Assembly (NCBI RefSeq): GCF_954871325.1
Contig: NC_088779.1
Location: 26,026,869-26,090,868 of the forward strand
Reading direction: 5' to 3'
DNA: 64,000 bases
Origin: Gordionus sp. m RMFG-2023
Lineage: Eukaryota; Nematomorpha; Gordioida; Chordodea; Parachordodidae
In this document: positions 11,330 through 23,600 of the stretch, piece by piece
Position numbering within the stretch: the first letter of the stretch is position 1
Layout of the letters: every line of letters begins with the position of its first letter
Translations under genes and position numbers: made by a program
Notes under the pieces: model-generated
Databases searched by the model: none
Told to the model about the DNA's origin: nothing
What the model saw: the letters and a program-made list of their open reading frames with translations, nothing else

Positions 11330-13847
11330 CCCTTCACTTCAAAGGTGTAAAAAACTCCCTTAACTACAAAGGTGGGGTCTATTTTACCCCAAATTTTGAT
11401 TAGCTATATCTCAGAACATATTAAAAATTGAGATCTAAAATTTTGAGTATATATTTAAAAAATATTGGAGATAATAAATACAAAATCTTAGATTAATATT
11501 TACTTCCAAAAATAAGTTAGACAAATTTTCCTAAAGTTACTGAAATAAAATTTTCTTTTTGAGTACTTCCTTTAATTATGGTATTATCACTAAATAAAAT
11601 TCAAAAAATGCAAATTTTATTAAATATTTTATTAAATCAATGTTGAATAATGATAATTACATAAATTTTTTAAAAAAATATCATATATCAAAAAAAATAT
11701 TAATCATCAAATATCATGTAAAATTTTGAGATAACATTCGCGGCAAATTGTATGCATATGATCTTTACAAATAAATTTTGAACAATTTAAGCAAATTAAT
11801 GTTGTTTTTTTATCTTTCACCCTTGGACACTCATAACATCTTCCCTTTTTATTTATTGGAATATGTTTTTCATCAATTATGTTGAGAACGTCCCCTATGT
11901 TATTACGTAATAGTCTACATATACGAGGGTTCTCGTATCTACTGGTCATAAATGGAGTTATCAGTTCCATAGCTAATAATTTTATAAATTTAGACCTTTT
12001 TATAGTCAACAAATTATTGGCTTTATAAACTATTAGGGCATTTATTATTGAAATATTTATCATAGTATAAAAAATGGTAAGTGGCCATCTATTTGATCCC
12101 TAGATATGGAATATATTGAGCAAAGTTGATCCACTTCATCAACTCCTGCTTTGGTTAAATTATAAAAAGTTATAATTTCTGGTTTTAACAATTCACCAGT
12201 TGTTACATCAATTTTATTATCATAATGTAGTGTTGAAAGCAACACTACATTCTTATACCTTTTTGGTGTATATGAAACAATAGTAGTATTTTCTTTGAAT
12301 CCAAATCAACTTGAATATATTCCTCTTTTTTTTAAGAAAAAATAATGCAGGTAACTGCCTTTTATTTTTTTTAATAGTCCCTACTATTGTTAGGGAATGT
12401 AAAGATACAAAATAATTAGCTAATTCATAGCTAGTAAACCAATTGTCCATTGTAATATTTCTATTACTTTTTGAAATTGGTTGAATTAGTCTTTTAACTA
12501 CATTAAATGGCTTGTTTGACAATTTATATGGCCTTTCTGGCTATTTGCCAGTATATAATTCTGTTTTTAATGTATAAAAAGTTCTAGAATCAACTAGAGC
12601 ATATATTTCCAGACCATATTTTGATGGTTTATTTGGCATATATTGCCTAAATGGACATTTTCCTTTGAATGCAGGAAGCATTTCATCAATAGTAACATAT
12701 TGTCCAACAGAATAAGAATTATTGCAATTATCATTAAAAATATCAAAAATTTCTCTAATATGTGTGGCTTTATCAAGTGCTTTCCTTGTATTTCTTGTAT
12801 TCATATCATCAAATCTAAGCACTTTCAATAGAAATTGGAATCTATTTATATTCATAGTATATCTAAATATATCAACACCAAATCCATCCTTATTCCATAA
12901 ATCTCTTATATTTTGATGACTGGATTTATAAACTCCGGCTATCATTAGCAAACCAAAACCAACTAAGGCATTCAATTCATTTTCATCCATTTTGGCATGA
13001 TAAACAGAGTCATCTTTTTCAATGGACTCAATCTTTTGATTTGTATATTTTAAAATTAAATCTGTAATATTAGGTGAAATGAATAATTTGAGCCTTTCTA
13101 ATGGTGATTTTGCATTTTTGGCATGAGATTTATCCCCTGGCAAACATGATATTATATTATGGGATCTTGTCCTTTTTTGTGTAGGGCATTCCATATTCCA
13201 TTTAGTTTTTCCATCTTTACCTTCATATTTTCATATAATTTATTAAAGACTAGCATATTTTACTGTAACAATATTTATAGCTATCTTCACACACATCACT
13301 ATCTATATTGTCCTTCTCTGTCTCCGAGTTGTGATTGCTGTTATACAAATAATCATTATCTGACTCAAAATCTACTTCACCTATATAAATTTTATAAATA
13401 TCAAATATTAAATAGAAAATACTTCCAGAACTTGATGATATTAAATTTTCCATATGCTAATTTTATAGTATTTTGCTCCACAAAAAAAAATAATAGTATA
13501 AAATTTTAAAATTTTGAGTAACAATATAACAATGAAAAATTTACAAATAAAATTTTTTTTTTCAATTTTATATATTAGTTCGTAATATACAATAATATTT
13601 ATCAATAAAAAAAAATAGTGAAAAAAAAAAATTAAGTACAAAGGTGGGACCTATACTACCCCAAGCTCAACAAATTGCAAATATTTAAAAAAATATCAAA
13701 TCAATTATCTTGATATTTGGTAGATATATTCTTTATAAGAAAATATTAAACTACTATAAAAACTAGGTCAAAATATCTTCAGGTTTCTTTATTACCAAGA
13801 TTATAAAAGCCGTGGGGTATTATTTTCCCCACCTTTGTAGTGAAGAG
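11330..13847 (-). mobile_element. piggyBac element A (complete length, dead)
   Basis: Flanked by TTAA at 11326-11329 and 13848-13851, the piggyBac target. Terminal inverted repeats read CCCTTCACTTCAAAGGTG and (reverse complement) CTCTTCACTACAAAGGTGGG. Each end carries a second inner copy of the ACAAAGGTGGG word (about 11364 and 13638), probably a repeated transposase-binding motif. About 2.5 kb, with a transposase on the minus strand that is broken (next entry). It abuts the rearranged second copy at the shared TTAA 13848. Confidence 0.9.
11707..13453 (-). pseudogene. piggyBac transposase of element A, broken
   Basis: The likely gene has three exons. Exon 1 (13453-13423) and exon 2 (13380-13264) encode a short acidic N-terminus; exon 3 (13220-11707) encodes the rest. 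The proposed introns are only 42 and 43 bp with GT..AG ends. Exon 3 has the GKTKWN entry motif, the catalytic region IDEMLPAFKGKC, the second Asp in MDNWF, the third Asp region near VDQLCSIYS, and a C-terminal cysteine-rich tail (CxxC, CLNC, CRECY) expected to bind zinc and terminal repeats. It is dead: an in-frame TAG at 12541-12543 replaces a Gln codon seen in the second copy, and frameshifts occur near 12330, 12250 and 12090. Confidence 0.85.
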
Positions 13848-13851
13848 TTAA

Positions 13852-15759
13852 TAAATTATATAAAAATATGAAGGTAAAAATGGAAAAACTAAATGGAATA
13901 TGGAATGCCCTACACAAAAAAGGACAAGATCCCATAATATAATATCATGTTTGCCAGGGGATAAATCTCATGCCAAAAATGCAAAATCACCACTAGAAAG
14001 GCTCAAATTATTCATTTCACCTAATATTACAGATTTAATTTTAAAATATACAAATCAAAAGATTGAGTCTGAAAAAGATGACTCTGTTTATCATGCCAAA
14101 ATGGATGAAAATGAATTGAATGCCTTAGTTGGTTTTGGTTTGCTAATGATAGCCGGAGTTTATAAATCCAGTCATCAAAATATAAGAGATTTATGGAATA
14201 AGGATGGATTTGGTGTTGATATATTTAGATATACTATGAATATAAATAGATTCCAATTTCTATTGAAAGTGCTTAGATTTGATGATATGAATACAAGAAA
14301 TACAAGGAAAGCACTTGATAAAGCCACACATATTAGAGAAATTTTTGATATTTTTAATGATAATTGCAATAATTCTTATTCTGTTGGACAATATGTTACT
14401 ATTGATGAAATGCTTCCTGCATTCAAAGGAAAATGTCCATTAAGGCAATATATGCCAAATAAACCATCAAAATATGGTCTGAAAATATATGCTCTAGTTT
14501 ATTCTAGAACTTTTTATACATTAAAAACAGAATTATATACTGGCAATCAGCCAGAAGGGCCATACAAATTGTCAAACAAGCCATTTGATGTAGTTGAAAG
14601 ACTAATTCAACCAATTTTAAAAAGTAATAGAAATATTACAATGGACAATTGGTTTACTAGCTATGAATTAGCTAATTATTTATTATCTTCACATTCCCTA
14701 GCAATAGTAGGGACTATTAAAAAAAATAAAAAGCAGTTACCTGCATTATTTTTTAATAAAAAAAGAGAAATATATTCAAGTTTATTTGGATTCAAAGAAA
14801 ATACTACTATTGTTTCATATATACCAAAAAGGTATAAGAATGTAGTGTTGCTTTCAACATTACATTATGATAATAAAATTGATGTAACAACTGGTGAATT
14901 GTTAAAACCAGAAATTATAACTTTTTATAATTTAACCAAAGCAGGAGTTGATGTAGTGGATCAACTTTGTTCAATATATTCCATATCTAGGAGATTAAAT
15001 AGATGGCCACTTACCATTTTTTATACTATGATAAATATTTCAATAATAAATGCCCTAATAGTTTATAAAGCCAAAAATTTGTTGACTATAAAAAGGTATA
15101 AATTTATAAAATTATTAGGTATGGAGCTGATAACTCCATTTATGACCAATAGATACGAGAACCCTCGTATAAATAGACTATTACGTAACAACATAGGGGA
15201 CGTTCTCAACATAATTGATGAAAAACATATTCCAATAAATAAAAAGGGAAGATGTTATGTGTGTCCAAGGGTGAAAGATAAAAAACAACATTAATTTGCT
15301 TAAATTGTTCAAAATTTATTTGTAAAGATCATATGCATACAATTTGCCGCGAATGTTATCTCAAAATTTTACATGATATTTGATGATTAATATTTTTTTT
15401 GATATATGATATTTTTTAAAAAATTTATGTAATTATCATTATTCAACATTGATTTAATAAAATATTTAATAAAATTTGCATTTTTTGAATTTTATTTAGT
15501 GATAATACCATAATTAAAGGAAGTACTCAAAAAGAAAATTTTATTTCAGTAACTTTAAGAAAATTTGTCTAACTTTTTTTTGGAAGTAAATATTAATCTA
15601 AGATTTTGTATTTATTATCTCCAATATTTTTTAAATATATACTCAGAATTTTAGATCTCAATTTTTAATATGTTTTGAGATATAGCTAATCAAAATTTGG
15701 GGTAAAATAGATCCCACCTTTGTAGTTAAGGGAGTTTTTTCCACCTTTGTAGTGAAGGG
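13852..15759 (+). mobile_element. Inverted 3' segment of a second piggyBac copy
   Basis: This segment runs from an internal TTAA (13848-13851) through the transposase body to the 3' terminal repeat (CCACCTTTGTAGTGAAGGG) and its TTAA (15760-15763). In element A the same internal site (TTAATAAATTATAT) lies inside the small intron between N-terminal exon 2 and exon 3. The matching 5' part, from TTAAAGAATAGC outward, sits at 15764-16356 in the opposite orientation. The simplest reading is one element whose 3' TTAA-to-TTAA segment was flipped. Confidence 0.85.
13874..15382 (+). pseudogene. piggyBac transposase main exon, near-intact but severed
   Basis: An open frame from 13874 (in-frame ATG at 13900) to 15294 encodes the DDE/D core: candidate Asp residues are D169 in TIDEM, D249 in MDNWF and D351/D354 in VDVVDQL, numbered from the 13900 ATG. 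It is close to element A but lacks A's premature stop. One A is missing from the A-run near 15285 relative to element A, which truncates the frame at 15294 before the cysteine-rich tail; that tail remains readable in another frame to 15382. The N-terminal exons lie separately at 15963-15781 on the other strand, so no full protein can be made. Confidence 0.85.
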
Positions 15760-15763
15760 TTAA

Positions 15764-16356
15764 AGAATAGCATATTTTACTGTAACAATATTTATAGCTA
15801 TCTTCATACACATCACTATCTATAATGTCCTCCTCTGTCTCCGAGTTGTGATTGCTTTTATACAAATAATCATCATCTGACGCAAAATCTACTTCACCTA
15901 TATAAATTTTATAAATATTAAATAGAAAATACTTCCAGAACTTGATGATATTAAATTTTCCATATGCTAATTTTATTGTATTTTGCTCCACAAGAAAAAA
16001 AAATAGTATAAAATTTTAAAATTTTGAGTAACAATATAACAATGAAAAATTTACAAATAAAATTTTTTTTTTCAATTTTATATATTAGTTTGTAATATAC
16101 AATAATATTTATTAATAAAAAAAAATAGTGAAAAAAAAAATTAAGTACAAAGGTGGGACCTATACTACCCCAAGCTCAACAAATTGCAAATATTTAAAAA
16201 AATATCAAATCAATTATCTTGAAATTTGGTAGATATATTCTTTATAAGAAAATATTAAACTACTATAAAAATTAGGTCAAAATATCTTCAGGTTTTTTTA
16301 TTACCAAGATTATAAAAGCCGTGGGGTATTATCTACCCCACCTTTGTGGTGAAGGG
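15764..16356 (-). mobile_element. 5' part of the second piggyBac copy
   Basis: The outer end (reverse complement CCCTTCACCACAAAGGTGGG) at 16356 is followed by TTGA (16357-16360), a one-base change from TTAA. The inner end is the TTAA at 15760-15763. It holds the acidic N-terminal exons: exon 1 15963-15933 and exon 2 15897-15781, separated by a 35-bp GT..AG intron (15932-15898). That intron is 7 bp shorter than in element A, which would break the frame if the sequence were exonic. Exon 3 has been inverted away to 13874. Confidence 0.8.
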
Positions 16357-16360
16357 TTGA

Positions 16361-17358
16361 AAAATTGAGTGCTATTTGCTATCACTCGAAGTCCGCATGT
16401 TTGGGTCATTAGGAGGGAGTGGGGGGAGGCTGGGTGTTAAAATTCTCTAAAAAAGAAGCTAATAGAAAAAAAGTTAAGCTATATTATAAAAATGAAAAGA
16501 AGAATTCAGCTGTTCTCGTATATATTGAGAAATGCGGAATATAACCTGGCTTATGAAGCCCTAAGTTGGCTTCCAATATATAAGAACAATAGATACTGTA
16601 ACTACAAGACTTACTGGCTAAACAAAACTATATTAGACATACTAAACATGAATATAAGTCTAACTCAGTTTACTCATTTAAATAATTACAAAGGCTCCAT
16701 TATTATACTTAAAATAAAAACCAACTAACTTATAAACCGTTAGTTCCCTTATATAAATATTCCATCCTTTTTGGGGTTCATTTTCTTTTCTTCCATTATT
16801 TCATTTTCAATTTCGGAGTTTGCAACATATCCTCGGCAACCTTATAACCTAACCTTTTACACTCGTCTTGATGGTTATTCGATTTTTACATAAGCCTTTG
16901 AAATTTTCTAAATATTATTTTATTGTATTCATTCATGGTGCTGAGTTTATATTATCTATTCATATTTATTTCAAGGTTTCTCTCAATACTAATTAAAAGT
17001 AAAAATTAATACAGCCAATATAACCCTCCCATAATCAAATTCTATTTAATCTATGATTAATAAAATATTATTTAATTAGTCTATTTTAATAAATTGGAAA
17101 ACTTTGTCTATATAAACTCTTGTTTTTTTTAAAAAAATGGCTTGTAACTCAGAGATATACGTTCTGGTTGAGGCGCAAATATCTGGTTTGATTTTCAAAT
17201 CTTTTTTTTTGTAAAATATTTTATTTCTTTTTTATTATATAAAATATTTCAAATTTAAATAATATTTTTTTCAATTCAAAGAAAAATTTTATTTTACATA
17301 ATGGATGACAAAAAAAATGGCAAAATATTACCGTATAGTATTTATATATTATAAATAT
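16361..17358. other. Intergenic with one unassigned 78-codon ORF
   Basis: A + strand ORF at 16492-16728 starts ATGAAAAGAAG and encodes a Tyr/Asn/Leu-rich sequence (ILRNAEYNLAYEALSWLP) with no recognised family and no flanking splice support. The rest is AT-rich without features. Confidence 0.3.
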
Positions 17359-17643
17359 CAGGGACCTGTAGAGGTACCATTTACACGGCACGGCCGGATT
17401 ATTTTTTTAAAAAAATTTTTCGGCCCGGCCCGGGTTTTATATATTCAGGCCCGGCCCGGATTTTTTTAAAAATATATATTATATTTATTTTTGATTATTA
17501 TAGCTAATAATGGCGATTTCAAATATTTGGTTTTAAAATATACGGCCCGGCCCGGATATTTTTAAAAAAACTTCCATATCCGGCCCGGGTATATTTAAAA
17601 AAAAAATAAGAGCCGGGCTTAGACCGGGTCTTGAAAGTCTCTG
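17359..17643. mobile_element. GGCCCGG-type hAT MITE with perfect target duplication
   Basis: Ends CAGGGACCTGTAGAGGTACC and (reverse complement) CAGAGACTTTCAAGACCCGG are inverted repeats. The exact 8-bp duplication ATAAATAT at 17351-17358 and 17644-17651 fixes both boundaries. The interior alternates CGGCCCGG blocks with T6A5 tracts. Related copies: 50165-50525, 6425-6846, a truncated one near 22387, and remnants near 4950, 35330, 37975, 41973 and 50200. The 8-bp duplication indicates hAT-type mobilisation. Confidence 0.85.
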
Positions 17644-17651
17644 ATAAATAT

Positions 17652-20600
17652 TTGATGATAAATATTATTGATAACTGAAAAAAGAAGCAATCAACAAACA
17701 CATCAACTGAAATTTTTTGAAACTTTGCATGATTGTAATAAAAAAAGTATCTTAATTCTATTCTCCTTCAATGGTGTTGTTAAAATAACTAGTTACTTTA
17801 ACAATGAACTAAACATCAGTTATAACCAAAAAATTTTAATTTGCTTTAGCATTTAGAATATATGGTATATTATAAATATTTGATAAATATTAGTTATAAA
17901 AAAAATTTTTTTCACATCATTTAAAATTATTTCAAACTTTACATGATTGTAATACAAAAAAAGTATCTTAATCATATTCTCGTTCAGTGGTGTTTTTAAA
18001 ATGACTAGTTACATTTGCAATGAACTTAACCAAAGAATTTAATTTCGCTTTCGAAGCATTTAGAGAATATATTTGAATATATATTAGGAATTTACACATA
18101 CAAAATAACGTTCATTAATCATCCGCGTTATTATTAACCTAGGAGGGGGGGGGGTGGGTCAGACATCCACAAAAATTTATTTAAATTCAAAATTGAAGTT
18201 TCCAAGGATTAATAATAGCGGTATTATATAACTATATATTATCAAAAATCAAAGATAGCTTAAACCTAATTATTGCTAAAACTATTCACTCCCATACTTT
18301 ACACTTATCTGTGCCTTAAGAATCCGAGATGATAAATTGATATCATCAGAACCATAAATGTTATTTTCTCCATTTTTTCTACTTCCAGTAAGGATCAAGT
18401 TTAAACTAGGATCATATAAACCCAATGATAATATTTTTAAAACCTGTATTCCTGCTTGATTCTTTTAAAATAAAACTTTGGCCAAAAGGGATATAGGCAG
18501 AATAGCAAATTTTTTTTATAATTTTATGATAATTTTTCTGAATCGTTTCTAAATAAAATCAATCAATTGCAATTATCGCGGTATTTCCTTCGCGATATAA
18601 TGTTCGCGGTGATTCTCTCGACATAGGATTCACGAAATAGTTTACTCTGTATTTTAGCGATAATAGCTTTATTATAAAACTTTTGCGAATTATTGATTTG
18701 CCATAAAAGTCATGTATTTCGCTTTAAAAGGTTCGCGATAAGCGTTTCGCCATAAAAAAAATTGGCGAATGTGGATTAGCGATGACGAAAATTTTTCTTA
18801 TAAAATTAGAAAAATTATTTCGCGCGTAAAATATTTGCTAAAAAATTATATTTTTTTATTCGACGAATTGAATACTAATAGTGCTGATCATAAGTATTCA
18901 AATATATATGTTCCTAATGGAAGTTTTTATTTTTTAATAATCACTTTTCCATTCCCATCAACTTAAACCTGTTTTATCCAGCTAGAAAATAACTCATTTA
19001 TAAATAAATTTATGTAAAATGTTTGGGAGAAGGTTTTTACTTTTTACTAAAATTATTAATATTTTATATTTTTTAACGAGGGAAAATGCCTCTATTAAAT
19101 TTAATTATTATGACAAAGTTGATGGCAACAAATCATTATCTTCAACTATTATTAGTTATATCGATTTTTTTAAAATGTAATATTAAAATTCATATAAATA
19201 ACACCAGTAAAAAAAGACTTACATAATATCACGCCCATAGGGTAGTCTTGTGTAAAGCCTCGATTTATCCGCGTTTTAAGAAAATGGCGATTTCGGCCGC
19301 TAATATTTACATACGCCTTGAGATTATTCTAGAAGGTGGCAGAAGGGGGTTAGCCCTCTTTTGGTGAAGAGGTCTAGGCAATATTTGTTCAAAAGTTCGG
19401 TTAAAAAATTTTTGTTCGTGTTCAAAAACGTCAATCAAATTGTTATTAAAAATAAATTTAAATGAAAAGATTTTTTTGGGGTATAAGTTTAAAATCATAA
19501 CAATTTCCCAGGAAGAGTTTTTGGTTTAGTGTTCGGGGAGTGGGGTTTGGGAATAAGTTCTTCATTAAAAATGCACTTTATCCATGGGATCGGTTCACAA
19601 CCCTGGTTTATTTATCTATAAATTAAAAAGATCAGTATCCGATCTATTTCGATTCTTATGAAATCAAACTTCTAAGCATATTCAGAAAAATATTACGAGG
19701 GCTTGAAGATTTTGCTCTCATAGACACAAAGGCTTGGACATTTCTGGTCGAAATATTGAGTTACAGTTTTTAAAAATCGGCTCGAATGAAGCGGTTTTGC
19801 ATCGCTAGACACGAGTAAACGATCTGCTAGATCTTGAGGTGAGTGCTTCTTTTTCCGTTTTCCTCTTTGTCAAGCCATTCGTAAGGCGAAAAACTTCAAG
19901 ATTGTTTTTTTTCGATATAACATTCGTTTTCTCTGTTTGTCTTTTTATGTTTTTTTTTATTCAAATCAAAATCATCTAAAAATTGGCACTGAATCGCATA
20001 GAGTGTTAAATGTTGATTAATCGAAATTCGAATATTATAAAAAAATATATAAATTTATGTTTCCCGGAGGATGAAAATAATTCATAATTCGTGAGTATAA
20101 TTTTCCTTTTGATCAATAGTAGTAATCGTTAAAATTCTAGCCACAGCCAGTGAAATGAGTGAGATCAGTCTATCAAAAATTCCCTAATAGTTTTTTTTTA
20201 TATTTTAAAATGAAAAGCAAGTTATTATATTCCAATTTATGCATGATAGACGAGCCAGGCTAGCAAATCTATTTTATATACAAAAGTTATCAGTGTTGTT
20301 AAAAGCTACACTGAAAAACATACACTCATTATCCTTTTGAATGAATATTTTTTTTTTCCCCACGATTTCATGAAAACGACATCATTAAAATATTTTTTTT
20401 TGAAATATATATTTGATATAGTATTTCATTAATTCAGCGTTTTGAAAAGTATAAATTTTATTCCCACCCCCCTCCCTGACATTTGAATTACCTTTTAAAT
20501 ATCCATTTATTTTGTCAATCTTTCCTTTTTTTTCTCGAGAATACATTATTATTAATAATTTGGTAAAAACCTATTTTTTTTTATTAAATTGAATTTTTTT

Positions 20601-20653
20601 TTTATTAAATTGTATTTTTTTTTTTAAAAAAAATATGAAATAATGTTTATCAG
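17652..20653. other. Intergenic upstream of the OXR1-like gene
   Basis: No coding exon recognised. Two similar stretches (17690-17870 and 17930-18060) sharing AACTTTGCATGATTGTAATA / AAAGTATCTTAAT form a diverged direct repeat. A G-run lies near 18143. Positions 18570-18830 are dense in TTCGCGATAA-like words. About 19690-19810 is the right half of a TAGTGTTGTTAA-family MITE (GAAATATTGAGTTA...CGGCTCG). No promoter could be fixed. Confidence 0.35.
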
Positions 20654-23600
20654 ATGTTAGAGATACTGAGGGATATTTCTATGAAGCAATTGCACAAACT
20701 TGCCTCTTTCAGCGACAATCAAACGTCAACTTCCGACAATCAATTACAATATAATTCGTACACGGTTAGTTTCACCATGGTTTCTATTATTCGTAATAAT
20801 GAGAGAATTAAATCATTATAATAACCTCTAGATTGACGATTAATTGATTGGAAGCATATTATACAGCTGTAGACTCCATTTTGTGGTTTGCACTGAGACT
20901 AAATAACGTTTATCTTTTGATATATTTAAATTAAAAGGCCTAGTTCAAACAAAATGAAACGACCACCATTTTGCGAATAGGCTTAACATATACTTTTTTT
21001 GTATGGTTGAAGGCAAAATCAGGCTCATTCCGCTAAGTTTTCCAGGTCTAAAAAATAGAATTTATATATATTTTTTTAAAATGTCATTTAGTCAACTTGC
21101 ATATCACAAAATGACGTCTCCAGCTGACTCCTAAATATTTTTAAACAAAAACATAGATGCCACTTAGTCGACATGCATCTCACAAAACGACGTCTCTAGC
21201 TGACTCCTATACATGTTTTTTTAATGTAATAAACGAATCGTTAGTCTAGATTAGTATTATTGAGTGTCATTGATTCCGTTTGTAAGCCAAGGTATTTTTT
21301 TTTTACTAATGAGGCTTCTTAATAAGTCTTAGGCCATTTGAATTGACCCGGTTATTTAAATGTATCAGGCCTAACCCAGGTTTGATTTAAATTTTAAGAT
21401 CCTACCATTGTTTTAAAAGATTGACTTTAAAGTCTGGTTTATCTTTAAGTCTGCCTCGAATTAGGCCAACCTGATTTCGCGCGATGTTAACATAATCATA
21501 AAAACATATGTTAAGCCACACATCGTATTCACAAATATATCATTTATTGAAATAATTTTCATCTAATGATTCGGGAATTCGGGTCTCTAATATGTCTGCT
21601 TAGATATCTGTCATTTTATATATATTTATTCTGTCATTATTATCACATTACCGATTTCGCAGTTATATATATATATATTTTTTTTTACTAATTAAAAAAT
21701 GATAGTTATATGGTCTTTTTAATGGTATGATGGGTAAAATGCGAGTCCCATTTTAAAACCGTTATATTTTATTTAAATATCTGTATTATAATGCGCAAAA
21801 ATTTAGCGTTTCAAAACACACATTTTAAATGCATTCGTATAAATTGGACAGCATTTATTTTTGTTTTAAATTTAGAAGTTTTCATATTTTTTTTAAAAAA
21901 ATGGAAATTAACGGTTCAATTTAAAAATAGCTACGATTACATTTTTTTTTATTTGCGTTTTGAAACGCTGCGTTGAGACGTTCGATTTGTGCGCTATATA
22001 AAAGCTTTGATATTTTTTTGACATATTTTTATTATAACCTTATTATAAATTAATTATGATTTCGAATGTTTATTATTGAAAATCAAAGTTTTTCAAATGA
22101 AAATTTATTGTAAAAAGAAGTTATTGAAAAGAAAGCAAAAATTGGCTATAAAATATTATTACTTCACATTTTTTTTTTTACTAATAAAAAAAAATATATA
22201 TTTAAGACATGTATTAATCAAATTTTTTTAAATTTAATTAACAGGAATTCTGCAGTGGGGGAGGGGAAAGGGGGTAGTTTTTTTTTTTGGAACATTAAAA
22301 TTTTAATATAGAACTAATCGATATAATTATTATACCAACCATATCAAAAATGACAATTTTGAACGCGAATAATAAAATATTAAAAAATACCAGAGATCTG
22401 CAGAGATACTAATTGCACGGCTCGGCACTGATTTGTGAAAAAATATTATGGCCCACCCCGGTTTTAAAAACGACCCTACCCGGATTTTTAATTTTCGGCC
22501 GGCCCGGATTTGTGAATTTTCGGCCGGCCCGGATTTGTGAATTAATGTAACAATTTTTATATTTATTTTATTTCATCCATTTGCTTTATATATATTATAT
22601 ATATGTTAGAGGCAATCCGGCAACGTATTATTTTTACAAGTTTAAATCATTTTTTGAACGCATTTTTTTTTAAAAAAAAATATGATTATACCTTAAAAAA
22701 ATGTATTCCAGCATGTTTAGAATACCTATTTAAAGGAATTGTAAAGAATTTTACTCTTAGCTTTTGAGTCATTTATAATTTATATGATAAAAACTGGTAT
22801 AGATTTGTAATGAGTTCAAAAGTTCATGACAAAATTGTCTGAAAATCAAAGGGTAGGTATTTCAAACATGATGGAATAAATTTCCAGTAATATCTTTATT
22901 AAAAAAAACGTGCTCAATAAATGATTTAAAGTTGAAAAAAATAAGACATTGCCTTGCCGCTAACACATATATATTTTATATAATCAATAATCGCTATGTA
23001 AAATTTTATAAAAATATTTAAGAAGCGAATGTAATATTGTTAAAATAATATTTCAACTTATAATCGGTATGTAAAATCACAGGGAAATGTGGAATCAAAG
23101 ATTATACGATAATTAAAGAAGTTAATTAAAATACCGTTACCTAAATGAAAATTAATCTTTACCATTGCTCCAATTTTTTTAACAACTTGTTTTGAATAGA
23201 GATTTAATCTGGATTCATAAGCTGCTAGTCCATTCATTTTAAGATATACTTTTGATCTCATTTGTGCTTTTACTAATGGGGTATTGTTGCCGAAATATAC
23301 AATAATTTTAATATATTTTGAAGAAAAAAAACTCCAAAATATATCTTTTAAGTTTGCATTGCTTCCATCGCTTTTCTTGGAGGGATTATATACCAAAATT
23401 TATCTTTCATATACCAGGATTTAGGATTTAAATTATGAAATTAATTGGCTATCAGATCTAAGAGATATATATTTATTATTCTCGAAATAAAATTTGACTA
23501 ATTTTTTCAATATCAGGATTTAATATATAGCTCCAGAAGGAGTTAAAAATATTTGTAAATTGAATAGGGCCATTTGATGAATCAGATATCGTTCATTTAT

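Noticed and set aside
12594-12916. Short ORFs inside the piggyBac body
   Set aside because: Alternative-frame shadows of the transposase.
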